Translations under genes and position numbers: made by a program
The notes under the pieces: model-generated
Databases searched by the model: none
Told to the model about the DNA's origin: nothing
Seen by the model: only the letters and a program-made list of their open reading frames with translations
NCBI RefSeq assembly: GCF_028416575.1
Contig: NZ_JAMQKB010000004.1
Location: 137,177-201,176 of the forward strand
Direction: 5' to 3'
DNA length: 64,000 bases
DNA from: Terrihalobacillus insolitus
GTDB lineage: Bacteria > Bacillota > Bacilli > Bacillales > Amphibacillaceae
Shown here: positions 34,078-42,741 of the stretch, piece by piece
Layout of the letters: each line of letters starts with the position of its first letter
Numbering within the stretch: position 1 is the stretch's first letter

Positions 34078-34872
34078 ATGAAGAAGAATATTTTATTTGC
34101 ACTCATTGCTATGCTTTCGCTTCTTTTAGCCGCATGTGGAACATCTGAAAAAAACGAAGGAACAAATGGTGATAACAACGATGGTGAATCTACTGAGAAG
34201 AAGGTGCTTGAAATGGCAACTTCTGCCGATTTTGCGCCGTTTGAGTCAAGAAATAAAGATGGCGAATTTATTGGATTTGACATAGATTTAGCGAATTATA
34301 TCGCGGACGAATTAGGTTATGAACTAAATATTCAAGATATGAAATTTGACGGTTTGATTGGAGCCTTGCAGAACGATCGTGTCGATATGGTTCTTGCTGG
34401 AATGTCTGCAACTGAAAAGCGTCAAAAAAATGTTGACTTCTCGACAACGTATAATCGTTCTGGAGAAATGTTTGTTACCTTAAAGGATGCTGGGATTGAA
34501 AAAGTAGAAGACTTAGAAGGTAAAACGGTAGGTGTGCAATTAGGCACGATTCAACAAGAGGGTGCGGAAAAGATTCAAGAAGACATTGTTGATTTTGAAA
34601 TGAAGACGGTTGATAGTGGACAAGTTCTCATTCAAGAGTTAAAGTCAAATAGAATTGATGTTGCATACATGGACAAAGCCGTTGCAAAAGGATATATTAA
34701 AGAACAAGATTTATTTGGTTTTGATGATCCAACATCTAGTTCTCCTGGTATGGCCGTTGCTTTTCCGAAAGGGAGCGAACTGGTTGATGAGGTAAATGCG
34801 ATCCTTAAGGAAGCTGAGGAAAACGGCAAGCTGCAAGAATTGAAGGATAAATGGTTAGAGGAAGAAGAATAA
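34078..34872 (+). CDS. Amino acid ABC transporter substrate-binding lipoprotein (arginine-type)
   Basis: The product is 264 residues from ATG 34078 behind TGGAGG. The signal ends LLLAAC (lipobox) and is followed by an acidic linker. The domain is the family 3 solute-binding fold: MATSADFAPFESRNKDGEFI, GFDIDLANYIADELG, FDGLIGALQNDRVDMVLAGM, GVQLGTIQQEGAEK. Residues match ArtP/YqiX-type arginine binders, and the ARG box supports this. It delivers ligand to the permease and ATPase encoded next. Confidence 0.87.
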   Translation: MKKNILFALIAMLSLLLAACGTSEKNEGTNGDNNDGESTEKKVLEMATSADFAPFESRNKDGEFIGFDIDLANYIADELGYELNIQDMKFDGLIGALQNDRVDMVLAGMSATEKRQKNVDFSTTYNRSGEMFVTLKDAGIEKVEDLEGKTVGVQLGTIQQEGAEKIQEDIVDFEMKTVDSGQVLIQELKSNRIDVAYMDKAVAKGYIKEQDLFGFDDPTSSSPGMAVAFPKGSELVDEVNAILKEAEENGKLQELKDKWLEEEE

Positions 34873-35035
34873 ACATAAAAAGCATAATAAAGAAAAATTT
34901 GGAAACAACCGTAATTGAATTTTACTGAATATGTTTTGAAGAAAGAGCATCACGAACTGTTTCATTTTAGGATACTATGTTTTGAATATGAAAAATGGTA
35001 TAGTATAGAAAAATAGTAGAAATGAGGTGTAAGGC

Positions 35036-35695
35036 ATGAATTTGGATTTTGGCCAAATCGTGCCTTATATTCCTTTTATGTTAGAAGGAATATGGGTAAC
35101 ATTAAAATTTGTTATTTTTGCAATTATATTTGGGTTTGTATTAGGTACACTTTTAGCATTATGCAAAATTAGTCATGTCAAAGTAATAGGCTGGCTTGCG
35201 GATGCCTATACCTCGGTTTTTCGCGGAACACCGTTGATACTACAACTAATGATAATTTATTATGCTGTACCAGAATTAGTGGGTTATGATATTTCTCCAT
35301 TTTTATCTTCCATTCTTGCTTTTGGACTTAATTCGTCTGCCTATGTTTCAGAGATCATTCGAGCTGGAATTCAAGCGGTGGATAAGGGACAAACAGAAGC
35401 TGCACAGGCTCTTGGTGTTCCTTACAATCAAATGATGAAGGACATAATTTTACCACAGGCTATGAAAAACATTTTACCTGCATTGATGAATGAGTTTATT
35501 ACATTAACGAAAGAATCCGCGCTCGTATCGACGATTGGATATTTGGACTTAATGCGTAGGGCGACGGTTGTAGGGGCGGATCTATACCGAAACTTTGAAC
35601 CGTTGCTGTTTGTTGGTGTCATCTACTATTTATTGGTAATGGGGCTAACGATCATCGGCAGGCTTGTCGAACGGAGGCTGAGATACAGTGATTAA
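35036..35695 (+). CDS. Amino acid ABC transporter permease
   Basis: The 219-residue polytopic protein of the HisM/ArtQ type has [19 protein letters not shown] and the ATPase-contacting EAA loop [26 protein letters not shown] precedes the ATG. It overlaps the ATPase gene by 8 bp, so the two are co-translated. A homodimer would form the membrane channel. Confidence 0.9.
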   Translation: MNLDFGQIVPYIPFMLEGIWVTLKFVIFAIIFGFVLGTLLALCKISHVKVIGWLADAYTSVFRGTPLILQLMIIYYAVPELVGYDISPFLSSILAFGLNSSAYVSEIIRAGIQAVDKGQTEAAQALGVPYNQMMKDIILPQAMKNILPALMNEFITLTKESALVSTIGYLDLMRRATVVGADLYRNFEPLLFVGVIYYLLVMGLTIIGRLVERRLRYSD

Positions 35696-36410
35696 GGTCA
35701 AAAACCTGCACAAAAGTTTTGGAAATAACGAAGTGTTAAAGGATATTACAACAGATATTAGTAAAGGTGAGGTTGTTTCTATTATCGGACCTTCAGGATC
35801 TGGAAAATCTACATTCCTTCGTTGCTTGAATCTATTAGAAAAGCCGACAAAAGGATCTGTGTTGGTACACAATCAAAATATAACGGACCCTAAAACAAAC
35901 ATCATGAAAATCCGTGAGCAAATTGGAATGGTATTTCAACATTTTTATCTTTTCCCTCATATGACGGTACTGGAAAATTTGACGTATGCTCCACTCAAAG
36001 TAAAAGGGGAAAGCAAACAAGTTGCACAGAGCAAAGCAAGAGATCTATTAGCTAAGGTGGGTCTAACCGATAAAGAGACTGCTTTTCCGAGTAGTCTTTC
36101 GGGTGGACAAAAGCAGCGCGTTGCAATTGCGCGCGCGCTTGCGATGGAACCAGAGCTTATGCTGTTTGATGAACCGACATCTGCGCTTGACCCTGAAATG
36201 GTAAAAGAAGTACTGGATGTGATGAAGGACTTGGCGAAGTCTGGTATGACGATGGCTGTTGTCACCCATGAAATGGGATTCGCTAAAGAGGTAGCGGACC
36301 GCGTTTTGTTCCTTGATCATGGTATGTTGATTGAAGAAGGCAACCCGGAGCAATTTTTCGATCAGCCAAAGACGGAACGAGCAAAAGGATTTCTTGAGAA
36401 AATTTTGTAG
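35688..36410 (+). CDS. Amino acid ABC transporter ATP-binding protein
   Basis: The 240-residue ATPase starts at GTG 35688 inside the permease gene. It has Walker [10 protein letters not shown], the Q loop [17 protein letters not shown], signature [15 protein letters not shown], Walker [14 protein letters not shown] and the switch His in VVTHEMGFA. It powers uptake of a polar amino acid, probably arginine. Dispersed repeat copy 5 starts at its stop codon. Confidence 0.92.
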   Translation: MIKVKNLHKSFGNNEVLKDITTDISKGEVVSIIGPSGSGKSTFLRCLNLLEKPTKGSVLVHNQNITDPKTNIMKIREQIGMVFQHFYLFPHMTVLENLTYAPLKVKGESKQVAQSKARDLLAKVGLTDKETAFPSSLSGGQKQRVAIARALAMEPELMLFDEPTSALDPEMVKEVLDVMKDLAKSGMTMAVVTHEMGFAKEVADRVLFLDHGMLIEEGNPEQFFDQPKTERAKGFLEKIL

Positions 36411-36484
36411 AGGGTGCTCAAATAATAAGCGAGGCATCTCTTCGTGGCTTGCTTCTCATTTAGCAACCTGTTGAACACGCACTT
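36410..36484 (+). repeat. Dispersed MITE-like repeat, copy 5 (internally deleted)
   Basis: It starts GAGGGTGCTCAAA, keeps ATAAGCGAGGCATCTCTTCG and GGCTTGCTTCT, and ends GTTGAACACGCACTT. At about 75 bp it is half the full length. Confidence 0.7.
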
Positions 36485-36499
36485 GTAGTATGTTCAGGA

Positions 36500-36544
36500 A
36501 AAAAATAAACGTGGACTCGTTTTGTTAGTGTAAAACGAGTCCAC
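36500..36544 (-). terminator. Terminator of the small minus-strand gene at 36575
   Basis: A perfect 13-bp stem GTGGACTCGTTTT / AAAACGAGTCCAC is followed on the minus strand by GTTTATTTTTTT. Confidence 0.85.
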
Positions 36545-36574
36545 TGCTATATGGCTGGCCTCGCTCATTGTATT

Positions 36575-36742
36575 TCACTCCTTCAACTCTTGTTCCACAT
36601 CTATTTCGATAGCTTCTGGAATATACAATGCTTCATAAGATTGGATGTTATGTTCTTTTATAAAGCCTATCATTTCTACTTCGGTATGGAACCATTCATA
36701 ACTGCTAGCATTATAGGTGAGCAGGTATTCTGGCTCAGTCAT
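36575..36742 (-). CDS. Small conserved hypothetical protein
   Basis: The product is 55 residues from ATG 36742, eight bases after GGAGG. Sequence TEPEYLLTYNASSYEWFHTE followed by an acidic helix-rich tail ending EQELKE. There is no signal and no cysteine. A dedicated terminator and good ribosome binding site support a real gene. Function unknown. Confidence 0.65.
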   Translation of the reverse strand: MTEPEYLLTYNASSYEWFHTEVEMIGFIKEHNIQSYEALYIPEAIEIDVEQELKE

Positions 36743-36911
36743 TGACAACACCTCCATTCGTGTTTGGTAGAATTGTTTCTATCATTTGTATGCGTTATGA
36801 AAGATACGTATACCTGATCTGTTCTACTTTTTATGTGAAATAAGTGTTATTTAACTTTATCCTAAACTCTATTTTCTGGTAAACTTAGTTTAGTTGATTA
36901 AATATATGTAT

Positions 36912-36936
36912 ACGAAAATTTCGTTGTTGGTATAAT
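36912..36936 (+). promoter_or_regulatory. Promoter and palindrome upstream of the SNF2 helicase
   Basis: An extended -10 (TTGGTATAAT, TATAAT at 36931-36936) is preceded by the perfect palindrome ACGAAAATTTCGT (36912-36924) in the spacer region, a possible repressor site. Confidence 0.45.
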
Positions 36937-36970
36937 AGTAAAATTAATGGACAAGGAAAGTGGATGTGGA

Positions 36971-39900
36971 ATGAAAGGTTTACTCATTTTTAAAGATGAA
37001 ATAAAAGAATTATTCTCAAGTACAGTCTATCGGCGCGGTCTTACTTATTTTAATCAAGGTCGAGTGAAAGGCCTTTATTATCTTCAAAACGGTGATAGTT
37101 GGTTTGCAAAAGTGATGGGAACAGAAATCTATCATGTCAATGTTACAATTGGGAAAAATCGAATCGACTACGGGTGTAGTTGTATGGCATATGAAACTTT
37201 TTCGCAATGTAAGCATGTCGTTGCGTGTTTACTTGAAATTGCAAAAGAACAAAAAGGGGATTACCCTCACTTTCCGTCGGGGATACAGAAGACGAGAGAA
37301 CAGCAAGTGATTACCCATTTTATTGAGACTTTTTCCAATTTTCAACAAATAGAAGCATATAACGTGGATCACATTGGTAAGCAGCCGTTACAAGTGGAAT
37401 TTTTCATTAAAACGCCAGCATTTACATCTTATTCTGATTCTAACCTATGGACAATTGAAGTGAAGGTAGGGCTTAAGCGAACATATGTCATTAAAAATTT
37501 AAAAGAATTTTTGACGGATGTTGAAATGCGAAGAAATCACTTTTTTACGAAAATGTTTACGTATGATCCAACAGAACATGTATTTACGAAAGAAGACAAT
37601 GAAGTTATTCAATTATTGATCGATGTGACGAAAAATGAGGTAGCATACAGAGACCCTTATTATTCTTATCGAAGAGATGAACGAGTTATTACGATTCCAC
37701 CTATGATAGTGGATGAACTGCTAGCCAAATTACAAAGTACAACATTCACCTTTGAGTGCCAGGGGGAAGTGTATCCTCAAATTCAAGTGTTAGAAGGTCA
37801 AACTCCATTAACGTTTCAATTAGATAAAGGAAGTCAAGAAGGCTTTCGTTTAAACATATCGGAACTAACGAGTGTGAGGTTTTTCGACCTTTATGGTTTC
37901 GTGCTGAAGCATCAATTTCTTTATAAATTATCTCTTAGTCAGCAAAAAATTATCTCAGATCTATATACTGGTTTATTACCGACAAGATCCCCATTTAACG
38001 AAAATAATTTTTTGACAATTGCAACCGAACAAATGGAGACATTTTTATCTATAGTCGTTCCAGAAATGAAAAAAATCGGCAATCTTAATATATCTGAACA
38101 GGTAGCTAATCAGATAAGGCAGTATCCTTTAGAAGCTAAAATATTGGTGGATCGTACTGAAGAAACGTTATTGGTTGACGTCGAATATCATTATGGGGAT
38201 GTTATTATGAATCCATTCCAAGCGAATTCAGCCGATGTAGATGAATCAAATGGGTTGATCATCCGTGACGCAAAAAAGGAACAGGAAATTATGTATGCAA
38301 TTGAAAATGGTTCCTTGAAATACAACGGGAAAAAGCTGTATGTAGAGGGAGAAGAGGAGATTTATTACTTCCTATACCATACACTAGCATTACTCGAGGA
38401 TAAAGCATCCATTTTTCTGACAAATGCAGTAAAAGCGCTTCTGTTACCTGAAAAAAATACACCTTCTACTACGTTTGACTTCAATAGTGATGGCAGTCTG
38501 TTAGAGGTTAGTTTTGACATGAAGGACATTGGGCAAGAGCATATCCAGAACATTTTGCAGTCTGTTATTGAAAAGAAAAAGTATTATCGTTTACCAAGTG
38601 GAGCATTCGTATCGATTGAAGGAAATGAACAAATGCAAAACATTCAACAGCTGTATTCTGATTTGAACATGGACAAGTCAGAGCTACAGAATGGTATGCT
38701 TCAGCTCCCTGTTTACCGAGCGCTTCAATTAGATGAAATGATCGGTGAAGCTGATAAGCATAAGGTTCGTATCGGAAAACAGTTCCGCAAGCTTATTCAA
38801 AATTTAAAAAATCCAGACGAGCTCGATTTTGATTTACCAGCAGATCTACATGCTGAATTGCGGGATTATCAAGAAATTGGATTTCAATGGTTCAAGACAC
38901 TAGCACACTACTCGTTAGGAGGAATTCTTGCTGACGACATGGGTCTAGGAAAAACGTTACAAAGTATTGCTTATTTATTGTCAGAGCAAAAAGATTCACA
39001 AAAAAGTAGAACATCATTAGTCGTAGCGCCAGCGTCTCTTGTATATAACTGGAAATCAGAGATAGAAAGATTCGCTTCTAGCCTTGAAGTGGAAGTGATC
39101 ATTGGAACTCCAACTGAACGCCAGGCATTGCTTACGAAAGAAGTGATGCCAGATGTGTTGGTTACATCCTATCCACTGCTACGGCAGGACATTGATTATT
39201 ACAAAGAGATCCAATTCCATTCTCTTTTTCTAGACGAGGCACAGGCAATTAAAAATATCGTTACGAAAACATCAAAAGCGGTTCGTAGTATTCGCGCTCA
39301 CAAACGATTTGCACTAAGTGGAACACCAATTGAAAATTCTCTAGATGAATTGTGGGCCATTTTTCAGGTGATAATGCCTGGTTTTTTCCCGAGTCAGCCT
39401 ATTTTTCGAAAGATGTCGGATGAAAAAATTTCTAAAATGGTACGTCCATTTATTTTGAGGCGTTTGAAGAAGGATGTATTAACCGAGCTTCCGGACAAAA
39501 TTGAGACTACTCATGTGTCTGATCTTAAGAAGGAACAGAAAGAGTTATACATGGGTTATTTGGAGAGAATTCAGGCAGAGACGAAGGAATCATTACAAGG
39601 TGAGGGATTAAATAAGAGCCGTATTAAAATTTTGGCTGGATTGACACGACTGCGCCAATTATGTTGCCATCCATCATTGTTTATTGATAATTATGAGGGG
39701 TCATCAGGAAAGTTGGAGCAGTTGATCGAGATTGTTGGCAATGCACGAGAAAATCAGAAACGGATGTTAATTTTTTCTCAATTTACAAGCATGCTTCATA
39801 TTATTCGTGATGAGCTGACGAAGGCTGGGGTAAGTTTCTTTTATATTGATGGGAGCACACCTTCTAAGGATCGTGTGGATATGGTGAATCGATTCAACGA

Positions 39901-40216
39901 AGGCGAAAACGATATTTTTCTCATTTCGTTAAAGGCTGGTGGCACTGGGCTCAACTTAACAGGAGCTGACACAGTTATCTTGTATGACTTGTGGTGGAAT
40001 CCAGCTGTAGAAGATCAAGCTGCTGGTAGGGCCCACCGAATGGGGCAAAAGAATGTCGTTCAGGTGATCAGGCTTCTCACAAAAGGAACGATTGAGGAAA
40101 AAATTTATCAGCTCCAACAAAGGAAAAAGGAGCTTATTGAAAAAGTAATCCAACCAGGAGAAACAATGCTATCAAGTATTACAGAAGATGAGATCAGAGA
40201 GTTATTGAGTATCTAA
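36971..40216 (+). CDS. SWIM zinc-finger SNF2-family helicase
   Basis: The product is about 1081 residues from ATG 36971 (36947 is an in-frame alternative). The N-terminus has a SWIM zinc finger (YGCSCMAY ... QCKHVVACLL). A long middle region of unclear fold follows. The C-terminal ~450 residues form an SNF2 ATPase: LADDMGLGKTLQS (motif I), LFLDEAQAIKN (motif II), ALSGTPIENSLDELW (III), LKAGGTGLNLTGADTVI (V) and QAAGRAHRMGQ (VI). Such bacterial SNF2 proteins act as DNA translocases, and some are linked to defence or RNA polymerase recycling. The role here is unknown. It is followed by a large repeat array. Confidence 0.87.
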   Translation: MKGLLIFKDEIKELFSSTVYRRGLTYFNQGRVKGLYYLQNGDSWFAKVMGTEIYHVNVTIGKNRIDYGCSCMAYETFSQCKHVVACLLEIAKEQKGDYPHFPSGIQKTREQQVITHFIETFSNFQQIEAYNVDHIGKQPLQVEFFIKTPAFTSYSDSNLWTIEVKVGLKRTYVIKNLKEFLTDVEMRRNHFFTKMFTYDPTEHVFTKEDNEVIQLLIDVTKNEVAYRDPYYSYRRDERVITIPPMIVDELLAKLQSTTFTFECQGEVYPQIQVLEGQTPLTFQLDKGSQEGFRLNISELTSVRFFDLYGFVLKHQFLYKLSLSQQKIISDLYTGLLPTRSPFNENNFLTIATEQMETFLSIVVPEMKKIGNLNISEQVANQIRQYPLEAKILVDRTEETLLVDVEYHYGDVIMNPFQANSADVDESNGLIIRDAKKEQEIMYAIENGSLKYNGKKLYVEGEEEIYYFLYHTLALLEDKASIFLTNAVKALLLPEKNTPSTTFDFNSDGSLLEVSFDMKDIGQEHIQNILQSVIEKKKYYRLPSGAFVSIEGNEQMQNIQQLYSDLNMDKSELQNGMLQLPVYRALQLDEMIGEADKHKVRIGKQFRKLIQNLKNPDELDFDLPADLHAELRDYQEIGFQWFKTLAHYSLGGILADDMGLGKTLQSIAYLLSEQKDSQKSRTSLVVAPASLVYNWKSEIERFASSLEVEVIIGTPTERQALLTKEVMPDVLVTSYPLLRQDIDYYKEIQFHSLFLDEAQAIKNIVTKTSKAVRSIRAHKRFALSGTPIENSLDELWAIFQVIMPGFFPSQPIFRKMSDEKISKMVRPFILRRLKKDVLTELPDKIETTHVSDLKKEQKELYMGYLERIQAETKESLQGEGLNKSRIKILAGLTRLRQLCCHPSLFIDNYEGSSGKLEQLIEIVGNARENQKRMLIFSQFTSMLHIIRDELTKAGVSFFYIDGSTPSKDRVDMVNRFNEGENDIFLISLKAGGTGLNLTGADTVILYDLWWNPAVEDQAAGRAHRMGQKNVVQVIRLLTKGTIEEKIYQLQQRKKELIEKVIQPGETMLSSITEDEIRELLSI

Positions 40217-40274
40217 ATATTGTTGCCAACGTGGTATAATGTTTAACTTTCGTAAGGTTCGGTTAAGTTTCTGA

Positions 40275-41085
40275 GGTATGTGAGTCCGCTAAACCATGGA
40301 AAACATGCTTTTTACTGAAAATAAGGGCCTCTCAGTCCGCCTAGAGTTTTAAGCGGACTGAGAGGCCGTTATTTGGCAAAAAACCGTGGTATTGGTGGGT
40401 TTCGCGGACTGAGAGGCCGTTAATTGCCAAAAAGCCAGCCAAAAACAGCCTGTTTAGAGCAAATAACGGCCTGTGAGTCCGCTAAACCATGGAAATCGTG
40501 TCGTTTACTGAAAATAAGAGCCTCTCAGTCCGCCTAGAGTTTTTAGGGGACTGAGAGGCCGTTAATTGCCAAAAAGCCAGCCAAAAACAGCCTGTTTAGA
40601 GCAAATAACGGCCTGTGAGTCCGCTAAACCATAGAAATCGTGTCGTTTACTGAAAATAAGGGCCTCTCAGTCCGCCTAGAGTTTTTAGCGGACAGAGAGG
40701 CCGTTATTTGGCAAAAAACCGTGGTATTGGTGTGTTTCGCGGACTGAGAGGCCGTTAATTGCCAAAAAGCCAGCCAAAAACAGCCTGTTTAGAGCAAATA
40801 ACGGCCTGTGAGTCCGCTTAACCATGGAAATCGTGTCGTTTACTGAAAATAAGAGCCTCTCAGTCCGCCTAGAGTTTTAAGCGGACAGAGAGGCCGTTAT
40901 TTGGCAAAAAACCGTGGTATTGGTGTGTTTCGCGGACTGAGAGGCCGTTAATTGCCAAAAAGCCAGCCAAAAACAGTCCATTTAGAACGAATAACGGCCT
41001 GTGAGTCCGCTAAACCATAGAAATCGTGTCGTTTACTGAAAATAAGGGCCTGTGAGTCCGCTAAACCATGGAAATCAGGCTTCTC
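40275..41085. repeat. Array of 193-bp palindrome-rich repeats
   Basis: The word GAGTCCGCT recurs at 40282, 40475, 40617, 40810, 41003 and 41053, giving a 193-bp period with one 142-bp and one 50-bp shortened unit. Each unit contains GGCCTCTCAGTCCG and its inverted copy CGGACTGAGAGGCC around a 12-14 bp loop, plus CGGACTGAGAGGCCGTTAAT and AAATAACGGCCTGTGAGTCC. Units differ by few bases. No unique spacers and no coding frame are present. It lies between the SNF2 gene and convergent FrnE genes. Confidence 0.9.
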
Positions 41086-41092
41086 AGCTTTT

Positions 41093-41668
41093 TTACGCTT
41101 CTTCTATTAATTGCACCAGTGATTCATACGTTTGAGCACCCATGACGCCTTTGTTTCCGGCAATGTAGCACGGGATTCCTGTTACGCCAATTTGCTGTGC
41201 TTCTTCTGTGTCCTCGATTACTCTTTGTTGGTAACGTCGAGTTTCAAGTGCATCACGGAATGAGGCTTGATCTAGCCCGATTTTTCCTGCAATTTCGACT
41301 AACGTATCGATATCATTGATCGCTTTATCTTGTTGGAAATGTGCACGGAACATCGCATCGTGATACTCATTTCCTAGGCCATGCTGTTCCGCAAACTTTG
41401 CTCCCTCTAGTGCGTGGCGAGAATGTTTGCTTTGCTCGTTCCATTTCATCTCAATGCCATATTGCTCGGACATTCGTGCAACATTAGCCTTTGCCTGTTC
41501 CATGTATCCTGGCGGTTTAGGTGGGAGTTCTACACCCTCTGGCCTTAATTCAAAAGCTTTCCATTCAACTTCCACATCGTGTTCCTTGGCCACCTGGTCA
41601 AGCGGGATTTTCCCGATAAAGCAAAATGGTCATAAAAAGTCTGAGAATACAGTAATTTTTTTTGTCAT
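41093..41668 (-). CDS. FrnE-like DsbA-family oxidoreductase with UGA at the first catalytic cysteine
   Basis: GAGGAGG stands 7 bp before ATG 41668. The frame reads MTKKITVFSDFL, TGA (41632-41630), then PFCFIGKIPLDQVAKEHDVE and on to IGVTGIPCYIAGN (cis-Pro loop) with no other defect over 191 codons. The neighbouring paralogue has SDYVCPFCFIA, so TGA replaces exactly the first Cys of the CPFC thioredoxin-fold active site. The rest matches FrnE-type proteins (WKAFELRPEG; HSRHALEGAKFAEQHG). It is either a selenoprotein (UPFC) or a pseudogene by a one-base Cys-to-stop change. A small hairpin CGGGA-AAA-TCCCG follows 14 nt after the TGA but does not look like a classic SECIS. Confidence 0.7.
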
Positions 41669-41683
41669 TTTATGTCCTCCTCG

Positions 41684-42334
41684 TTAAAAGCATCCATCAG
41701 GGCCGCAAGCCATCCCTTGTTCAAAGGAAATTGTCGGCTGTTTGCTTTGTTCCTCGTCAATTACTTTGGCTATGTCGGGGGCGTCGTGTAATCCTCTCAA
41801 TGTTTGATCCCCAATAATCATGGTAGGAACAGCGGTAATGTTTGCTTCGTTAGCGGCATGTTCAAGTACTGCTTGATGCGCCTGTTTATATTTTCTTTCT
41901 TCCAATACGCTTCTATATTTTTCTTTATCTAAACCAATCTCACCAGCAAGATTCGTTAGAATTTCAATGTCACCAATATTCTGATGTTCCTGAAAAAATG
42001 CTTGGAACATTCGGTGATTGTATGCTTCGGCTTTACCGTTTTCTTTGGCAAACTGGAATCCTTCAAATGCTAAATGTGTATAAGGTTGTGGCGAAACGTT
42101 TGGTAGCACGATATCGACCTCAAACTTTTTAGCAAGTGGATAAACGGATGTTTGCCAGGTGTTCTGTAAATATTCACCTTCTGGCTTTAATGTTTCGTTT
42201 GGATAGGGCCGTAGTTCAAATGGCATCCACTCTATCTGGACGTCTTTCCCTTTGATTGCTTCCTGCAGCGGCTTTTCTGCTATAAAGCAAAAAGGACAGA
42301 CATAATCTGAATAAACTTTTATCGATACGGTCAA
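41684..42334 (-). CDS. FrnE-like DsbA-family thiol oxidoreductase
   Basis: The product is 216 residues from TTG 42334, eight bases after GGAGG. A GTG at 42343 is embedded in that site. Thioredoxin-fold marks are KVYSDYVCPFCFIAEKPL (CxxC active site), WMPFELRPYPNETL, the helical insertion and the cis-Pro loop NITAVPTMIIGD. The C-terminus CGPDGCF adds a second cysteine pair. No signal peptide is present, so it acts in the cytoplasm on thiols. It lies 15 bp upstream of its UGA-containing paralogue, in the same operon. Confidence 0.85.
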   Translation of the reverse strand: MTVSIKVYSDYVCPFCFIAEKPLQEAIKGKDVQIEWMPFELRPYPNETLKPEGEYLQNTWQTSVYPLAKKFEVDIVLPNVSPQPYTHLAFEGFQFAKENGKAEAYNHRMFQAFFQEHQNIGDIEILTNLAGEIGLDKEKYRSVLEERKYKQAHQAVLEHAANEANITAVPTMIIGDQTLRGLHDAPDIAKVIDEEQSKQPTISFEQGMACGPDGCF

Positions 42335-42471
42335 TCTTTTCACCTCCTGCTAGACCAATTAGAGCACATGATGATCATTTTTGACAAAAAAATTGCTCAT
42401 TTAAAGATAGGATGCCTAGCTATATAGTGTGTAATTACCTAGTTAATTTTTAAATGGTTTTAGGGTTTTAG

Positions 42472-42591
42472 ACCCCCACCTCTAAGCGAAGCGTAGGTGG
42501 GAATTTCCAATCAGGTGGAGTCGAGACTCCATCTGATTCCCCGATGTTTCAGCTTGCTGAAACGAGTTCGCTCTTCAGCCTGATTCAATGA
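42472..42591 (+). mobile_element. Solo IS200/IS605-type hairpin end (PATE-like remnant)
   Basis: Three consecutive hairpins stand without any transposase: CCCACCT / AGGTGGG, AATCAGGTGGAGT / ACTCCATCTGATT and GTTTCAGC-TTGC-TGAAAC (one mismatch). Such subterminal palindromes are typical of IS200/IS605 ends and the guide-RNA region of tnpB. It may be a non-autonomous element. The rest of 42344-42741 shows only a possible TACAAT before jetA. Confidence 0.5.
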
Positions 42592-42741
42592 GTAGAACGA
42601 CTGGCTCTCCCAATACCAAAAATTTCTCTTCCTATTAAATAGACTATTATACATATAACCGATACAATAGTAGAAAATGGCCTCAGATCATTCGTCATAT
42701 TTCGAGTGGTGACCACCACAGGCATGGGGAGTTGAAGCAAT

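Noticed and set aside
40275..41085. Possible CRISPR array
   Set aside because: Whole 193-bp units repeat, including what would be spacers.
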